Positions 1 through 8,644 are shown, numbered from the stretch's first letter. The stretch: 53,530 bases of DNA from Clostridiales bacterium (GCA_012800525.1 JAAZJD010000060.1:1-53530), one strand, 5' to 3'. Notes: generated by a model not told the origin, from the letters alone. Program-made: numbers and translations.

Positions 1-44
<44 letters not shown>

Positions 45-174
45 AAGGAGCAGAAATATTCTGCATCTAGTCGAGGTTAACCTTATGGTTAATCACACTA
101 ACAGCAAGGCTGAGTGTATAAATTTTTTAAAAGTTCTAAACGAAACATGTCTGTTCAATATCAAAGTTCAAAAG

Positions 175-202
175 TCCGCAATTTGCGGATTTTTTGTTTT
201 TT
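175..202 (+). terminator. Terminator directly downstream of 16S rRNA
   Basis: Stem TCCGC (175-179) / GCGGA (185-189) with an AATTT loop is followed by a 13-base T-rich run (190-202). It lies about 130 bases after the 16S end, before the next promoter, so it should end the rRNA transcript without a 23S gene. Confidence 0.8.
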
Positions 203-222
203 AGGAGAAAAGTACTTGATGT

Positions 223-251
223 TTGACAATCAGCATATGTATTATTAATTT
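223..251 (+). promoter_or_regulatory. Promoter of the aromatic amino-acid operon
   Basis: A consensus -35 TTGACA (223-228) is followed after 17 bases by a -10-like TAATTT (246-251). A TATTAT at 280-285 is an alternative -10 without a good -35. Either would give a transcript that carries the leader peptide at 307. The -35 is clear and the -10 is less certain. Confidence 0.55.
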
Positions 252-306
252 AATTGTAGATATTTCAAAAAAAGTGTGATATTATCTAAATAAGGAAAAT
301 TAAACT

Positions 307-357
307 ATGGTTACAAAAGCATACAACTACGCATATTACTTCTTTAGCAAAAGTTAA
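307..357 (+). CDS. Tyr/Phe-rich attenuator leader peptide
   Basis: A 16-codon ORF reads MVTKAYNYAYYFFSKS and stops at TAA (355-357). It has four Tyr and two Phe codons within nine consecutive residues. A ribosome binding site AAGGAA (292-297) sits nine bases upstream of the ATG. It precedes a mutually exclusive antiterminator/terminator pair and the tyrosine/phenylalanine biosynthesis operon, which is the arrangement of classical leader peptides such as pheL. Inferred role: ribosome stalling at the Tyr/Phe codons when charged tRNA is scarce favours the antiterminator and operon transcription. It is too short to identify by homology; the call rests on composition, ribosome binding site and position. 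Confidence 0.8.
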   Translation: MVTKAYNYAYYFFSKS

Positions 358-364
358 GTCTAGT

Positions 365-430
365 GCGGTTTTTGTATACAATAAAATATTTATAAAATAA
401 TATTAAAACCGCAAAAGAAGCGGTTTTTTT
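365..430 (+). promoter_or_regulatory. Transcription attenuator: antiterminator and terminator of the aro operon
   Basis: GCGGTTTTT at 365-373 is an exact duplicate of the 3' arm of the terminator stem. The terminator pairs AAAACCGC (405-412) with GCGGTTTT (420-427) around an AAAAGAA loop, followed by T's to 430. The 365-373 copy can pair with 405-412 instead and prevent termination. The leader stop codon at 355-357 is eight bases upstream of 365, so a ribosome reaching the stop would cover the antiterminator arm. The structure is seen in sequence; the regulation is inferred from trp/phe attenuators. Confidence 0.8.
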
Positions 431-485
431 AATATATACATAAAATGTATAAATAGGATAGAATATATTATAGGGAGATAAAGTT

Positions 486-1505
486 ATGGTTATTACAATA
501 AAAAGCAATGCGGATAAAAAACAATTTGAGAATTTACTAAATTGGATTGAATCAGTTGGCCTACAAATAAATTTAAGTGAAGGTGAAAACTACACCGTTG
601 TAGGATTAGTAGGAGATACTTCTTTAGTTGATATAAGTTTACTTAGATCTTTAGATATTGTTGATTCAATTGTTAGAATCCAAGAACCGTATAAGAGTGC
701 AAATAGAAAATTTCATCCAGAAGATAGCATAATTGATGTTGGTGGTCATAAATTCGGAGGTAATCATTTCCAAATAATTGCAGGTCCTTGTTCGATAGAA
801 AGCTATGACCAAGTTTTAGCAATTGCAAAAGCTGTCAAACAAGCGGGAGCTACTATTTTACGCGGTGGTGCTTTTAAACCAAGATCAAGCCCTTATTCTT
901 TCCAAGGACTTGGAATAGAAGGGCTAAAAATGCTAGTTGAAGCAAAAAGGCAAACGGGGCTACCAATAATTACAGAATTAATGAGTGAAAATTTTTTACC
1001 ATATTTTGATGATGTCGATATAATTCAAATTGGTGCTAGAAATATGCAAAACTTTGATTTATTAAAAGCCGTTGGTAAAACAAGAAAACCTATTTTATTA
1101 AAAAGAGGTTTAGCAAACACTATAGAAGAGTGGTTAATGAGTGCAGAATATATTATGGCAGGAGGCAATTCGCAAATTATTTTGTGTGAAAGAGGAATAA
1201 GAACTTTTGAACCATATACTAGAAATACTTTAGATTTATCCGCTATTCCTATTTTAAAGGAAAAAACGCATTTGCCAGTTATAGTTGACCCAAGTCATGC
1301 TTCCGGGTTATCAAGACTCGTAAAACCATTGTCTCTAGCTTCTGTTGGTGCGGGTGCTGATGGTCTGATTATAGAGGTTCACAATAATCCAGAATGTGCT
1401 CTTTGTGACGGAGCTCAATCTTTAAGACCAGAACAGTTTGATGATCTTGTTAAAGCTGTTGATATAATGCTACCAATAGTAAATAAAGAAAGGGATAAAG
1501 AATAA
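486..1505 (+). CDS. aroF: 3-deoxy-7-phosphoheptulonate synthase (DAHP synthase, type I-beta)
   Basis: Catalyses the first shikimate-pathway step, phosphoenolpyruvate plus erythrose-4-phosphate to DAHP. The 339-residue length and architecture match the Thermotoga/Bacillus type: a ~70-residue N-terminal ferredoxin-like regulatory domain, then a TIM barrel. Visible motifs are AGPCSIES (99-106, with the metal-ligand Cys102), KPRSSPYSFQG (131-141) and DPSHASG (268-274, with metal-ligand His271). In the Thermotoga enzyme the N-terminal domain mediates Tyr/Phe feedback inhibition, so this operon probably has both enzymatic and attenuation control by the same amino acids. It is the first structural gene after the attenuator. 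Ribosome binding site GGGAGA lies just upstream of the ATG. Confidence 0.95.
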   Translation: MVITIKSNADKKQFENLLNWIESVGLQINLSEGENYTVVGLVGDTSLVDISLLRSLDIVDSIVRIQEPYKSANRKFHPEDSIIDVGGHKFGGNHFQIIAGPCSIESYDQVLAIAKAVKQAGATILRGGAFKPRSSPYSFQGLGIEGLKMLVEAKRQTGLPIITELMSENFLPYFDDVDIIQIGARNMQNFDLLKAVGKTRKPILLKRGLANTIEEWLMSAEYIMAGGNSQIILCERGIRTFEPYTRNTLDLSAIPILKEKTHLPVIVDPSHASGLSRLVKPLSLASVGAGADGLIIEVHNNPECALCDGAQSLRPEQFDDLVKAVDIMLPIVNKERDKE

Positions 1506-1595
1506 TTTAAAAGCAGATTTTAATATATTTATGCTAATGATAAAAAGAGTTAAACAAAGTACAGTTTAGATTTAAATTAAACAATAGGGGTAAAA

Positions 1596-2447
1596 ATGAA
1601 AATAGGTATTGTAGGTTTGGGATTAATGGGAGGTTCTCTTGCAAAGGGAATAAAAAGAAACATTAGCGATGCTGTTGTGTATGGCTTAGATATAAGCAAA
1701 GAAATAATTATGCGAGCAAAGCTTTTAGAAATTATTGATGAAACTTTGGATAAAAAAAATATTGGAGAAATGGACTTGGTTTTTGTATGTGCAGGTCTTG
1801 AAGAAACAAAGCAAATTATCAATGATATTGCCCCTCTCCTAAAACCTAAAACAATGTGTTTTGATATAACTGGAGTAAAGAAAACAATAGTTGAGTTTTT
1901 GAAAGAAAAAAGCAAAGAATATCCTCAAATAGATTTTATATCTCTTCATCCTATGGCAGGAAGAGAGTATAGTGGATTGAGGCATAGTACAGTAAATTTA
2001 TATGAAAATGCATATATATTAGTTGTTCCAATAAATTCTTCTTTGTCTAGTTTGCAAAAAATGAAAAACTTTTTGAAAAAATTAAAAATTGCAAACATAA
2101 AAATTACTTCTGCAATTGAACACGATAAAATGATTTCATATACCTCTCAGTTACCTCATGTTCTTTCAAATGCATATGTTAAAAATAGCCTTGCACAAAA
2201 AAGCCTTGGTTTTTCAGCAGGAAGTTTTAGAGATTTTACAAGGGTGGCTCAAATTTCAAGTAAGATGTGGGTCCCACTGATGCTAGAAAATAAAGAAAAT
2301 GTACTAGATGCAATTAAAGATTTTAAAGAAAATCTTGAAAAGCTTGAAAAAGCAATAGAAACAGATGATGCAAAGGCTTTGAAAAAATTGCTTGATGAAG
2401 GAAATGATGCAAAGCTTAGTTCAGATAAACAAAAATGGGAAGATTAA
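1596..2447 (+). CDS. tyrA: Prephenate dehydrogenase
   Basis: Oxidatively decarboxylates prephenate to 4-hydroxyphenylpyruvate with NAD(P)+, the committed step to tyrosine. The N-terminus carries a Rossmann GLGLMGGS motif (residues 7-14), and the family motif HPMAGRE is present near residue 117. At 283 residues it lacks the C-terminal ACT domain found in Bacillus TyrA, so Tyr feedback probably acts elsewhere (AroF, attenuation). Ribosome binding site AGGGG precedes the ATG. The stop is two bases from the aroB start, so the two genes are likely translationally coupled. Confidence 0.93.
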   Translation: MKIGIVGLGLMGGSLAKGIKRNISDAVVYGLDISKEIIMRAKLLEIIDETLDKKNIGEMDLVFVCAGLEETKQIINDIAPLLKPKTMCFDITGVKKTIVEFLKEKSKEYPQIDFISLHPMAGREYSGLRHSTVNLYENAYILVVPINSSLSSLQKMKNFLKKLKIANIKITSAIEHDKMISYTSQLPHVLSNAYVKNSLAQKSLGFSAGSFRDFTRVAQISSKMWVPLMLENKENVLDAIKDFKENLEKLEKAIETDDAKALKKLLDEGNDAKLSSDKQKWED

Positions 2448-2449
2448 TT

Positions 2450-3466
2450 ATGAAAAAATTAATTGTACAGGCAGAAAAAAAATACGATATATACATACAT
2501 TCTAATTGGATCGCTGATATTCAAAATGAAATTTTAGCTAAGTATAATGTAGAAAAGATTTTCGTTTTGGTCGACGAAAATGTAGAAAAAATATATGCAG
2601 AAAAATTATTTCCTTTGTTTTCACACGATAGAGTTAGAAAATATGTTTTGCCTTCAGGTGAAAATAGTAAAAATATAAATGAATATGCTTCTATCTTAAC
2701 TGATTTAGCAAGAAATGATTTCACGCGAAATGATTTAGTTATTGCTCTTGGCGGCGGAGTTACGGGAGATCTTGCAGGATTTGCAGCTGCAACATACTTA
2801 AGAGGAATAAGATATATCCAAATTCCTACAACTTTATTGTCAATGATAGATTCATCTATTGGTGGAAAAACTGCAATTGATTTTGATAACAAAAAAAACA
2901 TAGTTGGAGCATTTCATTCGCCAATTGCTGTATATATTGATACGAACTTTTTAGAAACTTTACCAGATGAAGAGTTGCTTAGTGGTTATGGTGAACTTGT
3001 AAAATATGCAATTTTAGATAAAAAGATATATAAGTTAATAGTTAAAGATGTTGAGATTGAAGATGTCATTAGGGCATGTTTAGTTTATAAAAAATGGATT
3101 GTAAAGAAAGATTTTAAAGAAAAAAACTTAAGAATGCTTTTAAATTTAGGACATACAGTAGGCCATGCAATAGAATCAAAGTCTCAATTTAAAATTAAAC
3201 ATGGAGCTGCAGTTGCACTTGGAATAATCAAAGCAAGTAAAATTTCTAATAAATTAAAACTATTAAAAGATTCAGAAGAAATAAAAATATTTAATTTGTT
3301 ACAAAAATTTAAGTTATATTCTGAAAAAGAGTTTGAAGTAGGTAGCTATATAGCAAGTGACAAAAAAATGCGAGCTGGTGGAATAATAAATTTCGTAGCA
3401 ATTAAAAAGATAGGGAAATGTAAAATAATAGCTATGCCACTTGAAGAATTTTTAGCATTACTGTAG
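2450..3466 (+). CDS. aroB: 3-dehydroquinate synthase
   Basis: Cyclises DAHP to 3-dehydroquinate (second shikimate step; NAD+ and divalent-metal dependent). Motifs: GGGVTGD (101-107), IPTTLL and SSIGGKTAIDF (about 125-145), and candidate metal ligands Glu182, His235 (LGHTVGHA) and His251. I chose the ATG at 2450 over an in-frame ATG at 2435 because the latter overlaps tyrA; 2450 gives 338 residues, normal for the family, with GGGAAG upstream. The last codons (ending LALL-stop) fall in the first of four tandem repeat units that fill the following intergenic region. Confidence 0.95.
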   Translation: MKKLIVQAEKKYDIYIHSNWIADIQNEILAKYNVEKIFVLVDENVEKIYAEKLFPLFSHDRVRKYVLPSGENSKNINEYASILTDLARNDFTRNDLVIALGGGVTGDLAGFAAATYLRGIRYIQIPTTLLSMIDSSIGGKTAIDFDNKKNIVGAFHSPIAVYIDTNFLETLPDEELLSGYGELVKYAILDKKIYKLIVKDVEIEDVIRACLVYKKWIVKKDFKEKNLRMLLNLGHTVGHAIESKSQFKIKHGAAVALGIIKASKISNKLKLLKDSEEIKIFNLLQKFKLYSEKEFEVGSYIASDKKMRAGGIINFVAIKKIGKCKIIAMPLEEFLALL

Positions 3467-3716
3467 CTGTAAAGTAATACTTGTATCACTTGAAAAGCAT
3501 CTAGAATGAATGTTAATGCCACTTGATTATAGTATTGCTGTAACTATAAAACAATACTTATATTACTTAAAAGGCGTCTAGAATTTATAGCATTACTGTA
3601 GCTGTAAAATAATGCTTATATCGCTTGAAAAGAATCTAGAATGATTGCTAAAAATAATAACATACTAATGAAGAATTCATAGCATTACTGTAGTTATTAA
3701 AATAATGGCAATATCT
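3453..3716 (+). repeat. Four tandem degenerate ~57-bp repeats spanning the aroB 3' end, each with a stem-loop
   Basis: Units begin at 3453 (inside the last aroB codons), 3530, 3588 and 3680 (partial). The shared core is TAGCATTACTGTAGCTGTAA, then an A-rich stretch, TAATACTT, and a tail ending in TCTAGAAT. Each unit can fold: unit 2 pairs AGTATTG with CAATACT and unit 3 pairs AGCATTA with TAATGCT. Paired positions change together between units. The 360-base aroB-aroA gap holds no gene beyond these repeats. Confidence 0.75.
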
Positions 3717-3826
3717 GAACTTTAAAATAGCAAAGAGATATGGAAGGGTGTGAAAATTTAGGTTTGCTGTTGTATTGTGTTAATGTGTAATATATATGTA
3801 ATAAATGTTAGAAAAGGGGAAGGTTT

Positions 3827-5107
3827 ATGAAAGGTTCTATTGTATTAAAAAAATCTATAATTGAAGGTAAAATTGATGCAAATGATTCAAAGTCATATTT
3901 GCATAGGCTACTATTTATGGCTTTTATCCAAGATGATCTAGATAAAATCACAATAAATTTAAAAGAAGAAGATTTGTCAAATGATATTATCGCTACAATT
4001 GGAGTACTAAATAAAATAGGAGCCGATATAAAAGTTTTAGGAAAAACCATAACGATTGAAAAAAACAAAAAATTTTATTCGGGAAAAGTGTTAGATATCA
4101 ATGTTTTAGAAAGTGGTTCTACACTGAGATTTGTTTTACCAATTATAGCAAAATTAGGCTTAGCGGTGAGAATTTTTGGTGAAGGAAGAGTATTGTCAAG
4201 ACCTTTGACAGATTTAACCACATTGTTAACATCACATGGTTATATAGTAGAGCATTGTGATGGGTATTTAAATTGCTATGGTAAATTAAAGCCCTCAGTA
4301 TATAAAATTAAAGGCTATATTTCAAGTCAATATATAACTGGATTAGCTTTTGCTCTAGCCTTGTCTGATGGTGGCGAAATTGAAATTGAGGGAATGATAG
4401 TATCAAAACCTTATATTGAATTAACTTTCCAAGTTATGGAAAAATTTGGATTTAAAACATCGATAGATGAAAATGGTCTAAGTGTACGAAAAGAGAGAAT
4501 TTTGGAAAAAGAAGATTCCATATTTGAAGTTGAAGGAGATTGGTCATCTGCAGCAGCACTATTAACTATTGGGGTATTTTCAAAATGTATGGAAGTAAAA
4601 AATGTATCTTCTAAATCTGTTCAAGCAGATAGTGCAATCATTGATATTTTATCAAGAGCAAATGCAAATGTTGAAAAAGTAAGTTTAGGTTATAAAATTT
4701 TAAATTCTAAATTGCAGCCAATAATGAAACTAGATATAAATTCTTGTCCTGATTTAGCTCCATCTTTAGCCGTGCTTTTTGCTTTTGCCAATGGACAAAC
4801 AAAGCTATCAGGTGTTAGAAGATTGCAAGATAAAGAAAGTGATAGACTGCATGAAATAGCTGTATTTTTAGAAAAAATGGGAAGAAGATTTGAGCTTTCA
4901 GACGATGAGTTGATAATTTTTGGGATAGATGAAGATATCAATGAGCCATTAATATATCAAGGTACAGATCATAGACTTGCTATGGCATATACTGCCATTT
5001 CACAAAGAAATCTAAAACCTACGACCATTGTTAATCCAGAATGTGTAGACAAATCTTTTGTTAATTTTTATGAGCATTTAAAAGACATTGGTTTAATTAT
5101 TGAATAG
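3827..5107 (+). CDS. aroA: 3-phosphoshikimate 1-carboxyvinyltransferase (EPSP synthase)
   Basis: Transfers enolpyruvyl from PEP to shikimate-3-phosphate to give EPSP. At 426 residues it has normal family length. Recognisable motifs in order: NDSKSYLHRLL near the N-terminus (K/S/R substrate contacts), LESGSTLRF, GEGRVLSRPLTDL, ISSQYITGLAFAL, DWSSAAALL, RRLQDKESDRL (the family R-x-K-E-S-D-R block) and TDHRLAMAY. A GGGGAAGG ribosome binding site lies just before the ATG. It follows the repeat-filled 360-base gap after aroB but is in the same direction with no obvious terminator, so it is probably co-transcribed. Confidence 0.94.
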   Translation: MKGSIVLKKSIIEGKIDANDSKSYLHRLLFMAFIQDDLDKITINLKEEDLSNDIIATIGVLNKIGADIKVLGKTITIEKNKKFYSGKVLDINVLESGSTLRFVLPIIAKLGLAVRIFGEGRVLSRPLTDLTTLLTSHGYIVEHCDGYLNCYGKLKPSVYKIKGYISSQYITGLAFALALSDGGEIEIEGMIVSKPYIELTFQVMEKFGFKTSIDENGLSVRKERILEKEDSIFEVEGDWSSAAALLTIGVFSKCMEVKNVSSKSVQADSAIIDILSRANANVEKVSLGYKILNSKLQPIMKLDINSCPDLAPSLAVLFAFANGQTKLSGVRRLQDKESDRLHEIAVFLEKMGRRFELSDDELIIFGIDEDINEPLIYQGTDHRLAMAYTAISQRNLKPTTIVNPECVDKSFVNFYEHLKDIGLIIE

Positions 5108-5115
5108 GGGAAGAT

Positions 5116-6186
5116 ATGTTAAAGATAGAAATTTATGGTCAATCAAGATCAGAAAAAATTGGTATAAAAATTTCAAATTTCCCAAAAGGATTTAGAATAA
5201 ATTTGTTGGAGCTTCAAAAGTTTGTTGACAGAAGGAAAAGCCAAGACAATATTTGGTCAACCCCAAGAAAGGAAGCAGACGGCATAGAACTTGTATCTGG
5301 TGCGTTTATGGTAAGTGATGCTGAATTTGAAACAAATGGTGATATATTGGAGTTTTCAATTACAAATATAGATATTAAATCTGATAATTTGTCAGCAAAA
5401 GAAGCGCCATATCTTTGTAGGCCTTCACATGCAGATTTTGTTTCATATAAAAAGTATGGGCAAATTTTCCCAGGAGGCGGTCCTTTTTCTGGAAGAATGA
5501 TGGCTCCTTTTGCAATTTTAGGTGGCATTGCAAGTCAAGTATTAAGCAAAAACTCTATTAATGTTGCAGCATATATTACTCAAATAGGAAAAGAGAAGGC
5601 AAAATCATATTATGACAATAAAAAAGTTTTTAACTTCATAGATGATTCATTTAGGGTTTTAGATGAAAATGACAAGCAAAGACTAGTATCCGAGATAGAA
5701 AAGGCTGCAGAAAAAAAAGATAGTGTTGGCGGGAAAATTGAATGCGTTGCATTTGGTGTGCCAGCAGGACTTGGTGGTGCGATATATGATAGTTTTGAAG
5801 GAAGGCTAGCTTACCATTTGTTTGCAATACCAGCTATTAAGTCATATGAATGTGGTATAGGTGCTAATTTTGCAAGTAGCAATGCTTCTAAAGTAAATGA
5901 CCAATTTTGCAAAACAAATGGAAAAGTTTTGACAAAAACTAATTATAACGGCGGAGTTGTTGGTGGCATAACTAATGGAGAACCTATCGTTTTTAGTGTA
6001 AGTGTGAAGCCCGTTCCATCTATAGGTTTAGAGCAAGATTTTTATAATATTAAGACAGATGAGATTGAAAAATTTGCACTTAAAGGAAGAAATGATGCAT
6101 GTATAGTTCCAAGAGCGGTGGTTTTAGTTGAGTCAGCTCTTGCGATAACAATATTAGAATATATGATAGACAGTAAGTTGATTTAA
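5116..6186 (+). CDS. aroC: Chorismate synthase
   Basis: Converts EPSP to chorismate using reduced FMN. It is 356 residues, as usual. Motifs: FPGGGPFSGRMMAPFAILGG (about 115-135, family G-G-x-S-G-R), a central FEGRLAYHLFAIPAIKS block, TNYNGGVVGGITNGEPI, and the C-terminal GRNDACIVPRAV signature (usually G-R-H-D-P-C-I-V-P-R-A, so His-Asp-Pro is Asn-Asp-Ala here). It starts eight bases after aroA with GGGGAAG as ribosome binding site. Confidence 0.95.
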   Translation: MLKIEIYGQSRSEKIGIKISNFPKGFRINLLELQKFVDRRKSQDNIWSTPRKEADGIELVSGAFMVSDAEFETNGDILEFSITNIDIKSDNLSAKEAPYLCRPSHADFVSYKKYGQIFPGGGPFSGRMMAPFAILGGIASQVLSKNSINVAAYITQIGKEKAKSYYDNKKVFNFIDDSFRVLDENDKQRLVSEIEKAAEKKDSVGGKIECVAFGVPAGLGGAIYDSFEGRLAYHLFAIPAIKSYECGIGANFASSNASKVNDQFCKTNGKVLTKTNYNGGVVGGITNGEPIVFSVSVKPVPSIGLEQDFYNIKTDEIEKFALKGRNDACIVPRAVVLVESALAITILEYMIDSKLI

Positions 6187-6229
6187 CAATAATATACTAG
6201 AAACAAAAAATTAAGCTAACGGAGGATGT

Positions 6230-7369
6230 ATGAGTTTAGAAAAATACAGAAGTGAAATAGATAATATAGATAATGAGATATCAGCTTTATTTAAAAGGAG
6301 AATGGAAGTAGCAAAAGATATCGCAATTGCAAAAAGGACTGAAGGAAAGCCAATTGTCAATGTAGTAAGAGAAAAGGAAATAATTAATAGAGTTTCTAGC
6401 ATGATGCCTATTGAATTAAAACTTTACTCAAAGCAAGTTTTTAATACTATTTTTGATGTAAGTAAAGCATATCAAACAACCTTTTTTAATGACAAAAGTA
6501 AAACAAAAGATAAAATAGCAGGTATTTTAGAAAAGGGATTAGAAAGTTTTCCCGTAGAAGCAAATGTTGCTTGTCAAGGCGTAGCTGGTTCATATTCAAG
6601 TATTACAGCAGAAAGACTTTTTGAGATATCAAACATATTATATTTTAAAGACTTTGAAGGAGTTTTTAATGCAGTTGATAAAGGTCTTTGTCAATACGGT
6701 ATTTTGCCGATAGAAAATAGTTCAGTTGGAAGTGTAAATAAAGTATACGATTTAATGAATAAACATAGCTTTTATATAGTGAAAAGTTATAAGTTAAGAG
6801 TTCAACATTCATTGCTTGTAAAGCCTGGGGTACATATTTCTCAAATAAAAGAAGTTATGTCACATGAGCAAGCGATAGAACAATGTGGCGAATTTTTTAA
6901 AAATCATAAAGACATAAAAGTCACACTTTGTGATAATACTGCTTTAGCTGCAAGGACTGTAGCAGAATCAAATAGAAGAGATTTGGCTTGTATAAGTTCA
7001 AGTGAAGCTGCAAAAATATATAATTTAGAAGAATTGGAGAGAAATATCCAAGACAATGAAAATAATTATACAAGATTTATTGTGATTTCTAGGAATCTAA
7101 AAATTTTTAGAAAAGCCAATAGGATTAGCATAATGGTTAATTTACCACATGTTGCTGGCTCACTTAATAAATTTTTAAATGAATTTTCAATTAGGGGCTT
7201 GAATCTTACAAAGTTGATGTCTAGGCCACAACCTAAAACTCCATTTGAATTTACTTTCTATTTTGATTTTGAGGCAGATATAGAAGATGAGAAAGTTGTA
7301 AACTTAATGAGCATTTTGGAAAATCAAGTGGAAAGATTTGTATTTTTAGGCTGCTATGAAGAGGTTTAA
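6230..7369 (+). CDS. pheA: Bifunctional chorismate mutase / prephenate dehydratase (P-protein)
   Basis: Makes prephenate and then phenylpyruvate. Domain order: AroQ-type chorismate mutase (about 1-85, YRSEIDNIDNEISALFKRRM helix), prephenate dehydratase (about 112-288, with CQGVAGSYS, PIENSSVG at 160-167 and the catalytic TRF at 281-283), then a C-terminal ACT domain (about 299-375, GSL at 310 and SRP at 331). The last two are the Phe-binding motifs of the family (GAL and ESRP), with Met in place of Glu. At 379 residues it resembles the proteobacterial P-protein; many Bacillota have a separate mutase. GGAGG lies upstream, and it abuts the next gene directly (TAA then ATG). Confidence 0.94.
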   Translation: MSLEKYRSEIDNIDNEISALFKRRMEVAKDIAIAKRTEGKPIVNVVREKEIINRVSSMMPIELKLYSKQVFNTIFDVSKAYQTTFFNDKSKTKDKIAGILEKGLESFPVEANVACQGVAGSYSSITAERLFEISNILYFKDFEGVFNAVDKGLCQYGILPIENSSVGSVNKVYDLMNKHSFYIVKSYKLRVQHSLLVKPGVHISQIKEVMSHEQAIEQCGEFFKNHKDIKVTLCDNTALAARTVAESNRRDLACISSSEAAKIYNLEELERNIQDNENNYTRFIVISRNLKIFRKANRISIMVNLPHVAGSLNKFLNEFSIRGLNLTKLMSRPQPKTPFEFTFYFDFEADIEDEKVVNLMSILENQVERFVFLGCYEEV

Positions 7370-8644
7370 ATGTTAGTAAAATATGGATTAATAGGGAGGG
7401 AGCTATCCTATTCTTTATCAAAAGAGATTCATAGTGTTGTTAATAATAACTATGAGTATTACCCTTGTAAAACCGAAAAGGATGTTGAAAATTTAATAAA
7501 ATCAAAAAAACTAAAAGCCTTTAATGTTACTATCCCATATAAAGAAATTATTATGAATTTTATTTCAAAAGTTGATAGTGTGGCAGCTAATATTGGTTCT
7601 ATCAATACAGTTGTTTTAGAGGATGGGAAGTATGTGGGATACAACACAGATTATATAGGGATTTTGGAAACTTTAGATAGGCTTGGAGTAAATATAAAAA
7701 CATCGAAAGCGTTAATTTTAGGCTCGGGTGGAAGCTCTAAAGCAGTAGAGTATGTCTTTAAAAATGCGGGAAATTTTGGCTATTATATCGTTAGTAGAAG
7801 AGCTAGCGAAAATACAAATTATATAACATACAATGATCTTAGTCGCATTAAAGACGAAGTTGAGTTGGTTATAAATACCACGCCAATAGGGATGCATAAA
7901 TATATTTATGAGGAGCCTTTAATCAAACTTTCTGCATTTAAAAATTTAAAATATGTCTTTGACTTGATATATAATCCAAACAAAACAAGGTTATTGTTAG
8001 AAGCAAAATCACTTGGGCTTAAAACTGCAAATGGTCTATGGATGTTGATTAGCCAGGCTCATGCTGCGGAAGAATATTTTTTAAATAAAAAAATTTCGAT
8101 AGATAAGTTTGTAGCTTTAGAAAAAGATTTGACTTTTAAAACTTTGAATATAGTTTTATATGGGCTTGCTGGAGCTGGCAAATCTACAATTGGGAAGGAG
8201 CTTTCAAAACTTTTAGGAAAAACTTTTTATGATGTAGATTCAATAATAGAAAAAAGAACTAACATGACAATTCCAGAAATTTTTTCAACGTTTGGTGAAG
8301 ATAATTTTAGAAATTTAGAAGCAGAAGTGGTTGCAGAACTTGGGACGAAAAACAACTGTTGTATTTCTCTAGGTGGTGGTGCCATATTAAAACCTGAATC
8401 TGTTGAAAAATTAAAATTGAATGCTATGTTTGTTCATATTATGAGAGATTTCAAAGAAATTGCTCTAAAAGGAAGGCCGTTATATCAAGATGTTAGTCCT
8501 GAAGAACTTTATAAGCTAAGGCAAAAGGTATATGAATCAATTGAAGATATTCGTTTTTTAAATGAGGGCAATGATATAGCCTTATCAGTAGATAAATGTA
8601 AAAACTTAATTATACAAAAATTTAATAATGGCTATTTTTTCTAA
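7370..8644 (+). CDS. aroE-aroK: Shikimate dehydrogenase-shikimate kinase fusion (AroE-AroK)
   Basis: A single 424-residue polypeptide. Residues 1-~250 are shikimate dehydrogenase: SYSLS substrate loop (13-17), FNVTIPYK with catalytic Lys58, NTD with Asp94, glycine-rich GSGGSSKA (118-125) and NTTPIGM (169-175). Residues ~258-424 are shikimate kinase: P-loop GLAGAGKST (265-273), DVDSIIE (288-294), FRNLEAE with Arg314, GGG at 335-337 and the lid region GRPLYQD. It would catalyse dehydroshikimate to shikimate and on to shikimate-3-phosphate. It is the last gene of the operon. The intermediate 3-dehydroquinate dehydratase (aroD/aroQ) is not encoded here and must lie elsewhere. Confidence 0.93.
   Translation: MLVKYGLIGRELSYSLSKEIHSVVNNNYEYYPCKTEKDVENLIKSKKLKAFNVTIPYKEIIMNFISKVDSVAANIGSINTVVLEDGKYVGYNTDYIGILETLDRLGVNIKTSKALILGSGGSSKAVEYVFKNAGNFGYYIVSRRASENTNYITYNDLSRIKDEVELVINTTPIGMHKYIYEEPLIKLSAFKNLKYVFDLIYNPNKTRLLLEAKSLGLKTANGLWMLISQAHAAEEYFLNKKISIDKFVALEKDLTFKTLNIVLYGLAGAGKSTIGKELSKLLGKTFYDVDSIIEKRTNMTIPEIFSTFGEDNFRNLEAEVVAELGTKNNCCISLGGGAILKPESVEKLKLNAMFVHIMRDFKEIALKGRPLYQDVSPEELYKLRQKVYESIEDIRFLNEGNDIALSVDKCKNLIIQKFNNGYFF

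Noticed and set aside
203-485. T-box riboswitch as regulator of the aro operon
   Set aside because: There is no T-box consensus (TGGNACCGCG) and no specifier-loop structure; the leader peptide with antiterminator explains the region.
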